Shown: positions 1 to 6,889, counted from the first letter of the stretch. The stretch is DNA of 7,288 bases from Desulfatitalea sp. (GCA_018224505.1 JAGTVD010000409.1:1-7288), one strand, 5' to 3'. Notes: a model not told the origin generated them from the sequence alone. Numbers and translations: made by a program.

Positions 1-8
1 CGCGCTTG

Positions 9-83
9 GGGGTGTGCGCAGGGTTGTTCGGCCCGCACTGTCTGAACGCAGTGAGTTTTGCGGGCCAACCTGGAGCACACCCC
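9..83. repeat. Nested inverted repeat upstream of sat
   Basis: The outer arms GGGGTGTGC (9-17) and GCACACCCC (75-83) are exact 9-base reverse complements. Inside them GGCCCGC (30-36) pairs with GCGGGCC (60-66), and within that ACTG (37-40) pairs with CAGT (49-52). The stretch could therefore fold into one long interrupted hairpin on either strand. There is no T-run after either arm, so it is not a plain intrinsic terminator. It could be an extragenic palindromic repeat, part of the 3' end of an upstream transcript, or a structured leader. The repeats are visible directly; the role is unknown. No convincing gene lies in bases 1-333. Confidence 0.55.
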
Positions 84-113
84 TTAGCGCCACTTGAACC
101 CCGTTGCGTGCAG

Positions 114-137
114 CGGCACACCCCCGCTGCCGGGTGC
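114..137 (+). promoter_or_regulatory. Upstream element shared with qmoA (sat copy)
   Basis: CGGCACACCC (114-123), six bases, then CCGGGTGC (130-137). The same two words with the same six-base gap occur upstream of qmoA on the other strand (6756-6779), in the same orientation relative to the downstream gene. Similarity is weaker but continues on both sides: a TTGA-CC stretch before it and a CCTRCAACG word after it (CCTACAACG at 150-158 here). The 5' half can pair in two competing ways, CCGTTG (101-106) with CAGCGG (111-116), or GCAGCGG (110-116) with CCGCTGC (124-130). GGTGCACC (133-140) is a perfect palindrome. It may be an operator, a leader RNA, or a dispersed repeat. The match is direct; the function is inferred. 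Confidence 0.45.
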
Positions 138-217
138 ACCGGCTTAACTCCTACAACGGCACGCCGCGCCATCGCTTTGGCGCAAATGCATCAACCCGTG
201 CGCACACGCGAATAAAC

Positions 218-246
218 TTGACAAAACCATCGTTCCCCGTTAAGGA
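218..246 (+). promoter_or_regulatory. Candidate sigma70-type promoter for sat
   Basis: A perfect -35 box TTGACA (218-223) is followed after 17 bases by TAAGGA (241-246), a poor -10 match. It sits in the AT-richest part of the upstream region. If used, transcription would start near 253 and give a leader of about 80 bases. The -35 is convincing; the -10 is weak, so an activator may be needed or the real start may differ. Confidence 0.4.
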
Positions 247-319
247 TACGCCTTTGAATCACGATGCATGCAACTATGCCCAAAGGTGGTCCTACCTACT
301 GAAATCAATATAAAACCGA

Positions 320-325
320 AAGGAG
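320..325 (+). promoter_or_regulatory. sat ribosome binding site
   Basis: AAGGAG ends eight bases before the ATG at 334. It decides the start: an in-frame ATG at 268 would add 22 residues that do not resemble the start of ATP sulfurylases, and it has no such site in front of it. Confidence 0.85.
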
Positions 326-333
326 ATCAACTG

Positions 334-1608
334 ATGTCAAAACTCATTCCCCCCCATGGCGGCAAAGGATTGACCATTTGCCTGCTGGAAGGCGCGGCCC
401 TGGAAGCTGAAAAGAAAAAAGCGGCCGGTCTCAAAAAGGTCACCATTTCCCCGCGAGTAAAGGGTGACCTGATCATGATCGGTATCGGCGGCTTCAGCCC
501 CCTGGCCGGCTTCATGACCAAGGCCGACTGGAAAAGCGTATGTGAAAAATACCTGCTGGCCGACGGCACCTTCTGGCCGGTGCCGGTGACCCTGGATGTG
601 AGCAAAGATGACGCCGCCGCCATCAAGGAAGGCGAGGAGATCGCGCTGTACGACCCCGAGGGCGATGAAATCATGGCCACCATGAAGGTCACCGAGAAAT
701 TCGAGATGACCGCGGCCGACAAGAAGTGGGAATGCGAAAAGATCTTCATGGGCGAGGGCACCCCGACCGCCGATGAGTTCTGGAAGATCGCGGAAGATGA
801 TCACCCCGGCGTGCAGATGGTGATGCAGCAGAAAGAGATCAACCTGGCCGGTCCTGTGAAGGTGCTCAGCGAAGGCGAATACCCCACCCGCTACAAAGGG
901 GTTTACCATCGCCCGGCCGAATCGCGTAAGATTTTCGATGAGCGCGGCTGGGGTGAGGTGGCTGCGTTGCAGCTGCGCAATCCCATGCACCGCTCCCATG
1001 AGTATCTGTGCAAGATCGCCGTGGAAGTGTGCGACGGTGTCTACATCCATTCCCTGGTCGGCAATCTGAAACCCGGTGACATCCCGGCCTCGGTACGTGT
1101 TAAATGCATCGATGCCCTGGTGAAACATTATTTTGTGGATAAGAACGTGGTTCAGGGCGGATACCCGCTGGATATGCGCTATGCCGGTCCCCGTGAAGGT
1201 TTGCTGCACGCCACTTTCCGCCAGAACTACGGTTGCTCCAAGATGATCATCGGCCGCGACCATGCCGGGGTGGGCGATTTTTATGGCATGTTCGAAGCCC
1301 AGACCATTTTCGACAAAATCCCGGCACCCGCCGAAGATGGCAAAGCGCTCAAGTGCATGCCGCTGAAGATCGACTGGACCTTCTACTGCCACAAGTGTGA
1401 CGGTATGGCCTCCCTGCGCACCTGCCCGCATGCCAAGGAAGACCGCGTGATGCTCTCCGGCACCATGCTGCGCAAGCTGCTCAGCGAAGGCGGCAACCTG
1501 CCCGATCACTTCGGTCGTGATGAAGTGGTCGCCATCCTGCGCGAGTACTATGAAGGTTTGACCGAGAAGGTCGCCATCAAGACCCATAAGGCTGCCACAG
1601 GCGAGTAG
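334..1608 (+). CDS. sat: Sulfate adenylyltransferase (ATP sulfurylase), dissimilatory type
   Basis: This 424-residue cytoplasmic enzyme makes APS and pyrophosphate from ATP and sulfate, the activating first step of dissimilatory sulfate reduction. The length fits the homo-oligomeric Sat family, without a fused APS kinase domain. An N-terminal PUA-like domain (about 1-165) precedes the nucleotidyltransferase domain. Active-site signatures are [10 protein letters not shown] (213-222, with the HxxH that binds ATP phosphates), GRDHAG (307-312) and SGTMLR (375-380). C352, C355 and C364, with H366 nearby, look like the metal (zinc) site known in bacterial Sat proteins. The start at 334 is set by the AAGGAG eight bases upstream. 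The stop is TAG. The gene stands alone, convergent with qmoC, and is followed by a bidirectional terminator. Nothing is broken or missing. Sat can run in either direction in vivo, but next to apr and qmo the reductive role is most likely. Confidence 0.97.
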   Translation: MSKLIPPHGGKGLTICLLEGAALEAEKKKAAGLKKVTISPRVKGDLIMIGIGGFSPLAGFMTKADWKSVCEKYLLADGTFWPVPVTLDVSKDDAAAIKEGEEIALYDPEGDEIMATMKVTEKFEMTAADKKWECEKIFMGEGTPTADEFWKIAEDDHPGVQMVMQQKEINLAGPVKVLSEGEYPTRYKGVYHRPAESRKIFDERGWGEVAALQLRNPMHRSHEYLCKIAVEVCDGVYIHSLVGNLKPGDIPASVRVKCIDALVKHYFVDKNVVQGGYPLDMRYAGPREGLLHATFRQNYGCSKMIIGRDHAGVGDFYGMFEAQTIFDKIPAPAEDGKALKCMPLKIDWTFYCHKCDGMASLRTCPHAKEDRVMLSGTMLRKLLSEGGNLPDHFGRDEVVAILREYYEGLTEKVAIKTHKAATGE

Positions 1609-1640
1609 TTTTACGCCGCTGTCGGCCTTATAATAAATAG

Positions 1641-1680
1641 AACAAAAAAGAGGAGGGCGCAAGCCCTCCTCTTTTTTGTT
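1641..1680. terminator. Bidirectional intrinsic terminator between sat and qmoC
   Basis: A perfect 18-bp stem (1641-1658 with 1663-1680) closes a four-base loop, GCAA on the sat strand and TTGC on the qmoC strand. The core is GAGGAGGGC/GCCCTCCTC. An A6 run on one arm and a T6 run on the other give both transcripts a GC-rich hairpin followed by a U-tract. It lies 32 bases after the sat stop and 65 bases beyond the qmoC stop. Confidence 0.93.
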
Positions 1681-1693
1681 CCAAGGTCTCTGC

Positions 1694-1738
1694 AAATGAG
1701 AAGGTCGCCGCCGGTCTTTGGCGGCGCCCTTCTCATTT
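1694..1738 (-). terminator. Second hairpin downstream of qmoC
   Basis: Arms 1694-1712 and 1720-1738 form a 19-bp stem with a single mismatch (T1705 opposite C1727) and a seven-base loop (1713-1719). It starts seven bases after the qmoC stop on the minus strand. The outer AAATGAGAAGG/CCTTCTCATTT part is AT-richer than the inner GCCGCC/GGCGGC. There is only a short T-run after it in the qmoC direction, so it may work as a weak terminator or as a 3' end stabiliser ahead of the strong terminator next to it. Confidence 0.65.
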
Positions 1739-1745
1739 CGATGCG

Positions 1746-2897
1746 TTACTTGCGGCCCGAGTACTCCACGTACGTCATGGCCACGGTGCGATAAACCAGG
1801 TGGGCCAGTTTGGAGAACGGGGTGTAGGCGAACAGGTACCAGACAAACATCAAGTGCACGAAGTACACAAAGTAGGAGACCCCCGCCAATCCGCCCAGGC
1901 GGGTCAGCTGGGCCAGCATGCCGGTGACGCCCAGGCCGAACACCAGGCCCAGCAACCACCAGTCTTTATAACTGCTGACCTGATCTTTTTTGGACAGGCG
2001 CTGGATGATCATCATGCCGGAGCCGATGATCAGAGCGATGCCGCCGACGTTGGCCAGCCATTTGACCGGGTTGAGCTGGGAATAGGGGCCATGCTGACCG
2101 AAGATGTACAGGGCGACGAAAAAGATGTTGGTGACGATGAACAGGGCGATGAAGCTGAACAGCACCATCATGTGCGGGGTGGCCCGCTCCTTGTTTTCGC
2201 CGCATTCGTTGAACTTTTTGTGCTGGAGGATGGTGGGCACCACCTTGATCAATGCCTGTACAATGCCGGCCGGATCGATTTTTTCCTTGGTGGTCTTGCC
2301 TTCCAGGAGGGCATTGGCGTGCATGTCGGCCACAAACCGTTTCAATCCCAGGGCAAACACGGCGATGGCAAAGAAAAAGGTGGGGATAAAAATGATATCC
2401 ACCAGCCAGGTGCTGAAAAAGTTGGAGTGGATGACGGTGTCGCCACCGGGGGTGAAATTGAGCCACTGGACGCCGAAAAGCATGTTGCACAAGAAACCCA
2501 CCACCACGAAGATCACTGCCGGCAGGGCCATCAGGGGCACCAGTTTTTTGGGATCGTTGACCGCCTTGGCCAGCACCTTGGGGGCGGCATATTCGCTGAT
2601 GGCGTAGGCCCGCAGGGCACCCAGCACATCACCGGGTTTGGCCCCCCGGGGGCACAAAGCGGTACAGTCGCCGCAATTGTGGCACAGCCAGATATCGCCA
2701 TTGCCCACCAAGCGGTCTTTGAGTCCCCAGGAAGCAGCGATCATCTCCTTGCGCGGAAACGGTTTGGTGTCGGGGCTGATGGGACAGGCCACCGAGCAGG
2801 TGGCGCACTGGAAACATTTTTTCAAATCCTGTCCACCCAGTTTGGCCACTTCCTTGATAAAGCCAACATCCGGGTCGACGTAATAGCTATCGGACAT
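1746..2897 (-). CDS. qmoC: QmoC, membrane subunit of the quinone-interacting oxidoreductase complex
   Basis: This 383-residue protein fuses an HdrC-like ferredoxin domain to an HdrE/NarI-like cytochrome b domain, the usual QmoC layout. It should exchange electrons with the menaquinol pool and pass them to QmoA and QmoB. Two [4Fe-4S] motifs lie near the N-terminus: C28-C31-C34-C38 and C72-C75-C78-C82, each with a Pro after the last Cys. About six membrane segments follow (near 120-143, 160-187, 246-266, 282-299, 313-332 and 338-358). Histidines at or near the membrane, such as H242, H348 and H366, are candidate heme b ligands, but which ones bind heme cannot be told here. There is no signal peptide. 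The start has an AGGAGG (2905-2910) seven bases before it; the stop is TAA. It lies 66 bases after qmoB and ends the operon. Bases 2898-2963 hold nothing else obvious. Confidence 0.95.
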   Translation of the reverse strand: MSDSYYVDPDVGFIKEVAKLGGQDLKKCFQCATCSVACPISPDTKPFPRKEMIAASWGLKDRLVGNGDIWLCHNCGDCTALCPRGAKPGDVLGALRAYAISEYAAPKVLAKAVNDPKKLVPLMALPAVIFVVVGFLCNMLFGVQWLNFTPGGDTVIHSNFFSTWLVDIIFIPTFFFAIAVFALGLKRFVADMHANALLEGKTTKEKIDPAGIVQALIKVVPTILQHKKFNECGENKERATPHMMVLFSFIALFIVTNIFFVALYIFGQHGPYSQLNPVKWLANVGGIALIIGSGMMIIQRLSKKDQVSSYKDWWLLGLVFGLGVTGMLAQLTRLGGLAGVSYFVYFVHLMFVWYLFAYTPFSKLAHLVYRTVAMTYVEYSGRK

Positions 2898-2963
2898 ACG
2901 ATTTCCTCCTATGTGGATACATCCAAGGGTTCGTTGAATGATCTCTCTCCATTGAGCGGTTGG

Positions 2964-5300
2964 TTAGAAGCCCTTGAATGGGTTCGGGCCCAGCGCTTCG
3001 ATGGATTCCACGAATTCGCTGATCAACTGGGGGGCCTTGTCATATTCATCGATGGCGATATCGAACTGGGCCACCCGCTCCACTTCCAAGGCCAGACTGG
3101 CCAGGGCATCGCCGATCTTTTTCATGCGGATACTGGCCAGTTCGCTGCCTTTGACAAAGTGGCACTGGTAGTCATCACCATGTTTGCAGCCCATCAGGAA
3201 AACGCCGTCCATGCCTTGGGACAAGGCATCCTTGATCCAGATCACGTTGACGGAACCCAGGCAGCGGACCGGTATCAGGCGCACATCGGCCGAGTAGGAG
3301 ATCCGGTTGAGGGCGGCGATGTCCAGAGCCGGCAGGGCATCGTTTTCGCAAACCAGGCCCAGTACGCGGAAAGGCGGCTCGCTGTAATCGTCTTCCGAGG
3401 GTACCTTGATGGCTTTGACCATGGAGCCGATGCTGTCGACGTTGTAGTCGGCAAATCCGATGATGCGCTCGGGGCAAGCCCCCATACAGGTGCCGCAGCG
3501 CCGACAGCGCGTGGGGTTGGGTTTGGGCGTTCCCTTGGCATCGTCGTCCAGGGCGCCGAACGGGCACTCTTCTGTGCAGCGCTTGCACTGGGTGCAGCGT
3601 TGGAAGAAGAAGTCGGGGAAGGTCATGTCGCCCGAACGCGGATGGACTGAAACGCCGCGGTTGGAGGACACGATGCACTGGATGGCTTTGAGAGCCGCGC
3701 CGGTGGCATCTTCCATGGCTTCTTCGGTGGTCATGCTGCGGCGAACGGCGCCGGCGGCGTAGATGCCGGTGCGCTGGGTCTCGTAAGGAAAGCAGATGAA
3801 GTTGGAGTCGCAGAAGCCGTTGAACAGGCCGATATCGCGGAAACCGGGCCCCTGGCGATAGGCCATGTTGACCACGGGATCGTCATGGGTGGCCGGGACC
3901 ATGCCGGCGGCCAGTACCACCAGGTCGGCTTTGACCTTGAGTTGCTGACCGAGCAGGGTGTCGGAGGCTTCGACCATCAGGGCGTTGCCGCTTTTGGACA
4001 CACTCAGCACATTGCCCTTGGTCATGAAGATGCCCGGGTCCTGTTGAATGCTTTTGTAGAAATTTTCGTTCAGACCCGGGGTCCGCATGTGCTGATAGAA
4101 GATGAAGGCTTTGCCATCCTCGTAATCGTTGCGCACATACTTGGCCTGCTTGAGGGCCACCAGGCTGGTGACGGCCCCGGCGTAGTCGAAGTCACTGTCA
4201 TCTTCGTCCTTGCACGGGCTCTGCACGAACACCACCGATTTGGCTTCCTTGCCATCCGAGGGGCGCAGGATGCGGCCTTTCTTGGCCAGGGCTTCAAACT
4301 CGACATTGGTGATCACATCCGGAATGGCGCCATAACCCAGGTGGGCATAGGCATCGCCTTCGAGCTTGTCCGGCCGCCAGCCCGCCGCCAGCACCACAGC
4401 GCCGTACAGCTCACCGTTGGGGTCGAGGGTCAGGATGTCCTTGCGGCCTTCATTGTACTCCATGTATTTCTCGTGCAGCTTTTCGGCGTCCAAGTCCTTG
4501 CCGCTTTCGTCAACGCGCATCTCAGGCGGCAGCGGATAGGGCACGTCGAATTCGATTTTCTCGCCGGGCCTCTTGAAGGTGGCCGTGAACTCACCCGGCT
4601 GTCCGGCCAGGCGGGCCACAACCGTACCGGTTTTGACGGTGATGTTGGCATTGGCCTTGACCGCCTTGATTTTCTCGTCCACCACCGGCGGAATCAACTG
4701 CTCGTAGGGATCGGTCACCGGCAGTTGGCTGCGCCAGGTCAGGGCCGCGCCGCCCAGTTGGTCGGCCTTTTCCACGATGGTGACCTGATAGCCGGCATTG
4801 GCCGCGTCCAAAGCCGCGCTCATGCCGGTGACGCCGCCGCCGATGACCAGGATCTTTTCGGAAAAATTGTCCAGCTTATAGGGTTCGGGCAGCTTGACTT
4901 TCTCCACCCGGGCCATGCCCATGCGCAGGTAATCCTCGGCCATCATCTGCACGCGGTCGAAATTGTCCTCGTCCGCTTTCTGCTCTTCGGTCAGGGCCGG
5001 GAATTTGTCGCGCGGATGGGACCAGACCACGCCTTCACGCAGGTTGACGCGGTCGACAATGCAGCCGTCGAAACGGAAGGTGTCGAAATGGACCCGGCGC
5101 GAGCAGGCGCAAAGGATCAGGGTGTTGACACCACCATCGATCTCTTTTTTCAGAAAGGCAACCCCTTCGGGGCCGCACAGAATAGGATGGGTTTTGGCCG
5201 TAAGCCCTTCGTCGTCGGCAACGGCCTTGATCGCTTCCACGTCCAGGGAGTCGCCGATCCCACAACCCTCACAAATATAGACACCATACTTTTTATCCAT
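2964..5300 (-). CDS. qmoB: QmoB, HdrA-like flavoprotein with ferredoxin and MvhD-like domains
   Basis: This 778-residue soluble subunit is thought to act between QmoA/QmoC and APS reductase. In order it shows an N-terminal domain with C10, C13, C42, C64 and C66; an FAD-binding Rossmann motif GGGVTG (154-159) with the acidic end of the fold at VEK (176-178); a second dinucleotide-domain part ending near GIYAAGA (512-518); two [4Fe-4S] motifs, C569-C572-C575-C579 and C599-C602-C605-C609; and a C-terminal MvhD/HdrD-delta-like domain with C651, C680, C705 and C713, a likely [2Fe-2S] site. Unlike QmoA it has no cysteines in the segment (about 245-292) matching QmoA's CxxCxxCxxxC, and it lacks the YCxxxCC motif. 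The start is set by AGGAGG (5307-5312) six bases upstream. The gene lies 10 bases after qmoA. It could be loosely annotated as HdrA, but the domain order and neighbours make QmoB clear. Confidence 0.96.
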   Translation of the reverse strand: MDKKYGVYICEGCGIGDSLDVEAIKAVADDEGLTAKTHPILCGPEGVAFLKKEIDGGVNTLILCACSRRVHFDTFRFDGCIVDRVNLREGVVWSHPRDKFPALTEEQKADEDNFDRVQMMAEDYLRMGMARVEKVKLPEPYKLDNFSEKILVIGGGVTGMSAALDAANAGYQVTIVEKADQLGGAALTWRSQLPVTDPYEQLIPPVVDEKIKAVKANANITVKTGTVVARLAGQPGEFTATFKRPGEKIEFDVPYPLPPEMRVDESGKDLDAEKLHEKYMEYNEGRKDILTLDPNGELYGAVVLAAGWRPDKLEGDAYAHLGYGAIPDVITNVEFEALAKKGRILRPSDGKEAKSVVFVQSPCKDEDDSDFDYAGAVTSLVALKQAKYVRNDYEDGKAFIFYQHMRTPGLNENFYKSIQQDPGIFMTKGNVLSVSKSGNALMVEASDTLLGQQLKVKADLVVLAAGMVPATHDDPVVNMAYRQGPGFRDIGLFNGFCDSNFICFPYETQRTGIYAAGAVRRSMTTEEAMEDATGAALKAIQCIVSSNRGVSVHPRSGDMTFPDFFFQRCTQCKRCTEECPFGALDDDAKGTPKPNPTRCRRCGTCMGACPERIIGFADYNVDSIGSMVKAIKVPSEDDYSEPPFRVLGLVCENDALPALDIAALNRISYSADVRLIPVRCLGSVNVIWIKDALSQGMDGVFLMGCKHGDDYQCHFVKGSELASIRMKKIGDALASLALEVERVAQFDIAIDEYDKAPQLISEFVESIEALGPNPFKGF

Positions 5301-5306
5301 GGATAG

Positions 5307-5312
5307 CCTCCT
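5307..5312 (-). promoter_or_regulatory. qmoB ribosome binding site overlapping the qmoA stop
   Basis: AGGAGG on the minus strand sits six bases before the qmoB ATG and shares two bases with the qmoA TAG stop (5311-5313). Ribosomes ending qmoA would sit on the qmoB initiation site, which suggests translational coupling and balanced QmoA:QmoB synthesis. Confidence 0.8.
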
Positions 5313-6588
5313 ACTTCCTTGCCAAGGTTTGGATGGCCTTCAGGGCCATGCCGGTCGCGTTCTGGTTGGATGACACCACATCGGCAGGCTTATTGGCACA
5401 TCCTGCGGCAAACATGCCGCCCTTTTCAAAATCATTGATAATGAACCCGTCGGCGTTGTACTTCAGGTCCGCCGGCAGCTTGGCGTTGGCGGCCGTCGGC
5501 TGCATGCCGGTGGCAAGGACCACCAGATCCACGGTCTGTCGGGTCTTTTCGCCGGTGACGGCGTTTTCCGCTACAACGGTAACGGCCTTGGTGGCCGGAT
5601 CTTCGATGACCTCTGCGACCTTGCCTTTGACAAAAAAGACCTTTTTATCGGCTTTGATGGTTTTGTAGAACTTTTCATAGCGCTGCCCGGGGGCGCGCAA
5701 ATCAATGTAAAAAATGTAGATATCGGCCTCGGGATAGCGTTCTCGCACATAGGTGGCCTGTTTGAGTGATGCCATGCAGCAGATGTATGAGCAGTAAGGC
5801 AGGTGGTTCTCGTCCCGGGAGCCGGCACACTGCACAAAGGCCACGCTTTTGGGCTCCTTGTCGTCCGAAGGCCGCACGATCTTGCCTTTGGTGGGGCCGT
5901 TGGGCGCCGCCAGGCGCTCCATCATCATGTTGGTGATGATGTTGTCGTACTGGCCGAAACCGAGGTTGTCGATTTTCTTGGCATCGTAGGGTTCCCATCC
6001 GGTGGCCCAGACGATGGCGCCGGCCTGCAGGTCGAACGTCTTGGGTTTCATCTCCAGGTCGATGGCGTCGTACTTGCAAGCTTCCTTGGCCTTGCGGGCG
6101 TCATCGGTGCCGATGATCTGGGGCGACAGGACGAAGCGGGCCGGGAAGGCCATCTCAAAGGGCAGGTAAGCCCCTTTGCGGGTGTTCATGCCGAAGTTGT
6201 AGTCGTCGCTGAGTTCGGTTGCGCAGGCGGTAGCACACTCGCCGCAGCAGGTGCACTTCTCGTTCACATAACGGGGGTTGGACCGGATGGATACGGTATA
6301 ATTGCCCGGCGCTCCCTCCACCTTCTCCACTTCGGCAAGGGTGAGCACTTTGATCCGGGGATTGTCCTTGATGCGGCGGAAGTTGATTTCCAGACCGCAG
6401 GTCGGCGGACACAGTTTGGGAAAATACTGGTTTAGCTGGGCCACGCGACCACCTAAATAGGGGCTTTTCTCTACAATGTAGACTTCGTACCCCACTTCGG
6501 CGGCTTCGATGGCCGTGGTCAAGCCGCTGATGCCGCCGCCGACCACCACGATGCTTCCACCCGCGGGGGCTTTGTTTTCACTTGTCAT
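5311..6588 (-). CDS. qmoA: QmoA, HdrA-like flavin/iron-sulfur subunit
   Basis: This 425-residue soluble flavoprotein of the QmoABC complex is related to heterodisulfide reductase subunit A. The FAD-binding Rossmann motif GGGISG is at 17-22, with VEK (39-41) ending the second strand. C60 and C64 in a PPTCG context are typical of HdrA-like proteins. A [4Fe-4S] motif follows at C112-C115-C118-C122. A further cysteine group, C254, C266, C270 and C271 (YCSYICC), matches the extra cluster region of HdrA. The flavin domain closes with GGMFAAG (390-396). The start at 6588 is chosen because GGAGG (6595-6599) lies six bases beyond it; the in-frame TTG at 6609 would put that site inside the gene. The stop is TAG. 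It is first in the qmoABC operon, behind an aprA terminator, so it probably has its own promoter. A single-gene reading as HdrA is possible, but context and length favour QmoA. Confidence 0.96.
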   Translation of the reverse strand: MTSENKAPAGGSIVVVGGGISGLTTAIEAAEVGYEVYIVEKSPYLGGRVAQLNQYFPKLCPPTCGLEINFRRIKDNPRIKVLTLAEVEKVEGAPGNYTVSIRSNPRYVNEKCTCCGECATACATELSDDYNFGMNTRKGAYLPFEMAFPARFVLSPQIIGTDDARKAKEACKYDAIDLEMKPKTFDLQAGAIVWATGWEPYDAKKIDNLGFGQYDNIITNMMMERLAAPNGPTKGKIVRPSDDKEPKSVAFVQCAGSRDENHLPYCSYICCMASLKQATYVRERYPEADIYIFYIDLRAPGQRYEKFYKTIKADKKVFFVKGKVAEVIEDPATKAVTVVAENAVTGEKTRQTVDLVVLATGMQPTAANAKLPADLKYNADGFIINDFEKGGMFAAGCANKPADVVSSNQNATGMALKAIQTLARK

Positions 6589-6650
6589 GCTGTCCCTCCA
6601 TGCATTCAAGATTTGGTAGGAATGGTTCGGACCCGCCGCTGAAATCGGCT

Positions 6651-6666
6651 TTCAGGCGATACCCTT
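6651..6666 (-). promoter_or_regulatory. Patch resembling the sat -10 region
   Basis: Read on the minus strand this is AAGGGTATCGCCTGAA. The sat leader at 242-258 reads AAGGATACGCCTTTGAA, alike apart from small gaps. It lies 78 bases before the qmoA ATG; the sat patch lies 92 bases before its ATG. A poor -35-like TTCAAC (6684-6689) sits 17 bases upstream. It may mark the qmoA promoter, but the match to sigma70 boxes is weak. Confidence 0.25.
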
Positions 6667-6694
6667 GAATCCTGAACCGTGCAGTTGAATCCTG
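6665..6694. repeat. Short direct repeat with 20-base period upstream of qmoA
   Basis: TTGAATCCTG occurs at 6665-6674 and again at 6685-6694. The 20-base period is about two helical turns, so two protein molecules could bind on the same DNA face. It lies 77-106 bases before the qmoA start, where an operator would be expected. The repeat is certain; a regulatory role is a guess. Confidence 0.45.
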
Positions 6695-6755
6695 GTAGCC
6701 ATCCGGCCCGTTGGAAATGTTCCAGGGTTCAGCTCCACGTTGCAGGCTTTGCCGC

Positions 6756-6779
6756 GCACCCGGTGAACAGGGTGTGCCG
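6756..6779 (-). promoter_or_regulatory. Upstream element shared with sat (qmoA copy)
   Basis: On the minus strand this reads CGGCACACCC, TGTTCA, CCGGGTGC, matching both words and the gap length of the sat copy at 114-137. A perfect 7-bp hairpin, GCCGCGC-CAT-GCGCGGC (6792 to 6776), overlaps its 5' edge. The corresponding sat sequence can form a 6-bp stem of different sequence at the same place, so the pairing may be conserved while the bases differ. A CCTGCAACG word follows, like CCTACAACG after the sat copy. Confidence 0.45.
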
Positions 6780-6856
6780 CGCATGGCGCGGCTCAAAGGG
6801 AATATCGCCTGTACCGGATAGGTGCGGCCGGCGTCGTTCGTGTCTGTATTCAGGAA

Positions 6857-6889
6857 AAAACCTCCAGGCGCCAGGCGCCTGGAGGTTTT
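6857..6889 (-). terminator. Intrinsic terminator after aprA
   Basis: Arms 6857-6871 and 6875-6889 form a perfect 15-bp stem (core CCTCCAGGCGC) with a three-base loop. In the aprA direction it ends in six T. It starts 37 bases after the aprA stop. It should separate the apr transcript from qmoABC, at least partly. Its arms carry a T4 on the other strand too, but no gene ends there. Confidence 0.9.

Noticed and set aside
175..195. Possible sigma54 promoter (TTGGCGC...TGCAT) before sat
   Set aside because: GG and GC are seven bases apart instead of the ten required for sigma54 boxes.
6..215. 69-codon open frames at the start of the window
   Set aside because: They cover the nested palindromes and have no ribosome binding site. 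The composition follows the GC-rich repeats rather than a protein.
268..333. Upstream ATG giving sat 22 more residues
   Set aside because: The extra residues span the clear AAGGAG site and do not resemble Sat N-termini; the ATG at 334 is better placed.
337..1959. 540-codon open frame on the minus strand opposite sat
   Set aside because: It covers sat, which has all its family motifs, and runs through both terminator hairpins into the end of qmoC. The composition (many G, H, A, R) is what a GC-rich gene's antisense frame gives. No ribosome binding site.
1800..3650. 616-codon open frame on the plus strand opposite qmoC and qmoB
   Set aside because: It spans two recognised genes and their spacer, is rich in H, G, Q and D as antisense frames are, and matches no known family by eye.
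3885..5306. 473-codon open frame on the plus strand opposite qmoB
   Set aside because: Antisense shadow of the FAD domain of qmoB; low-complexity G/H/V composition and no start signal.
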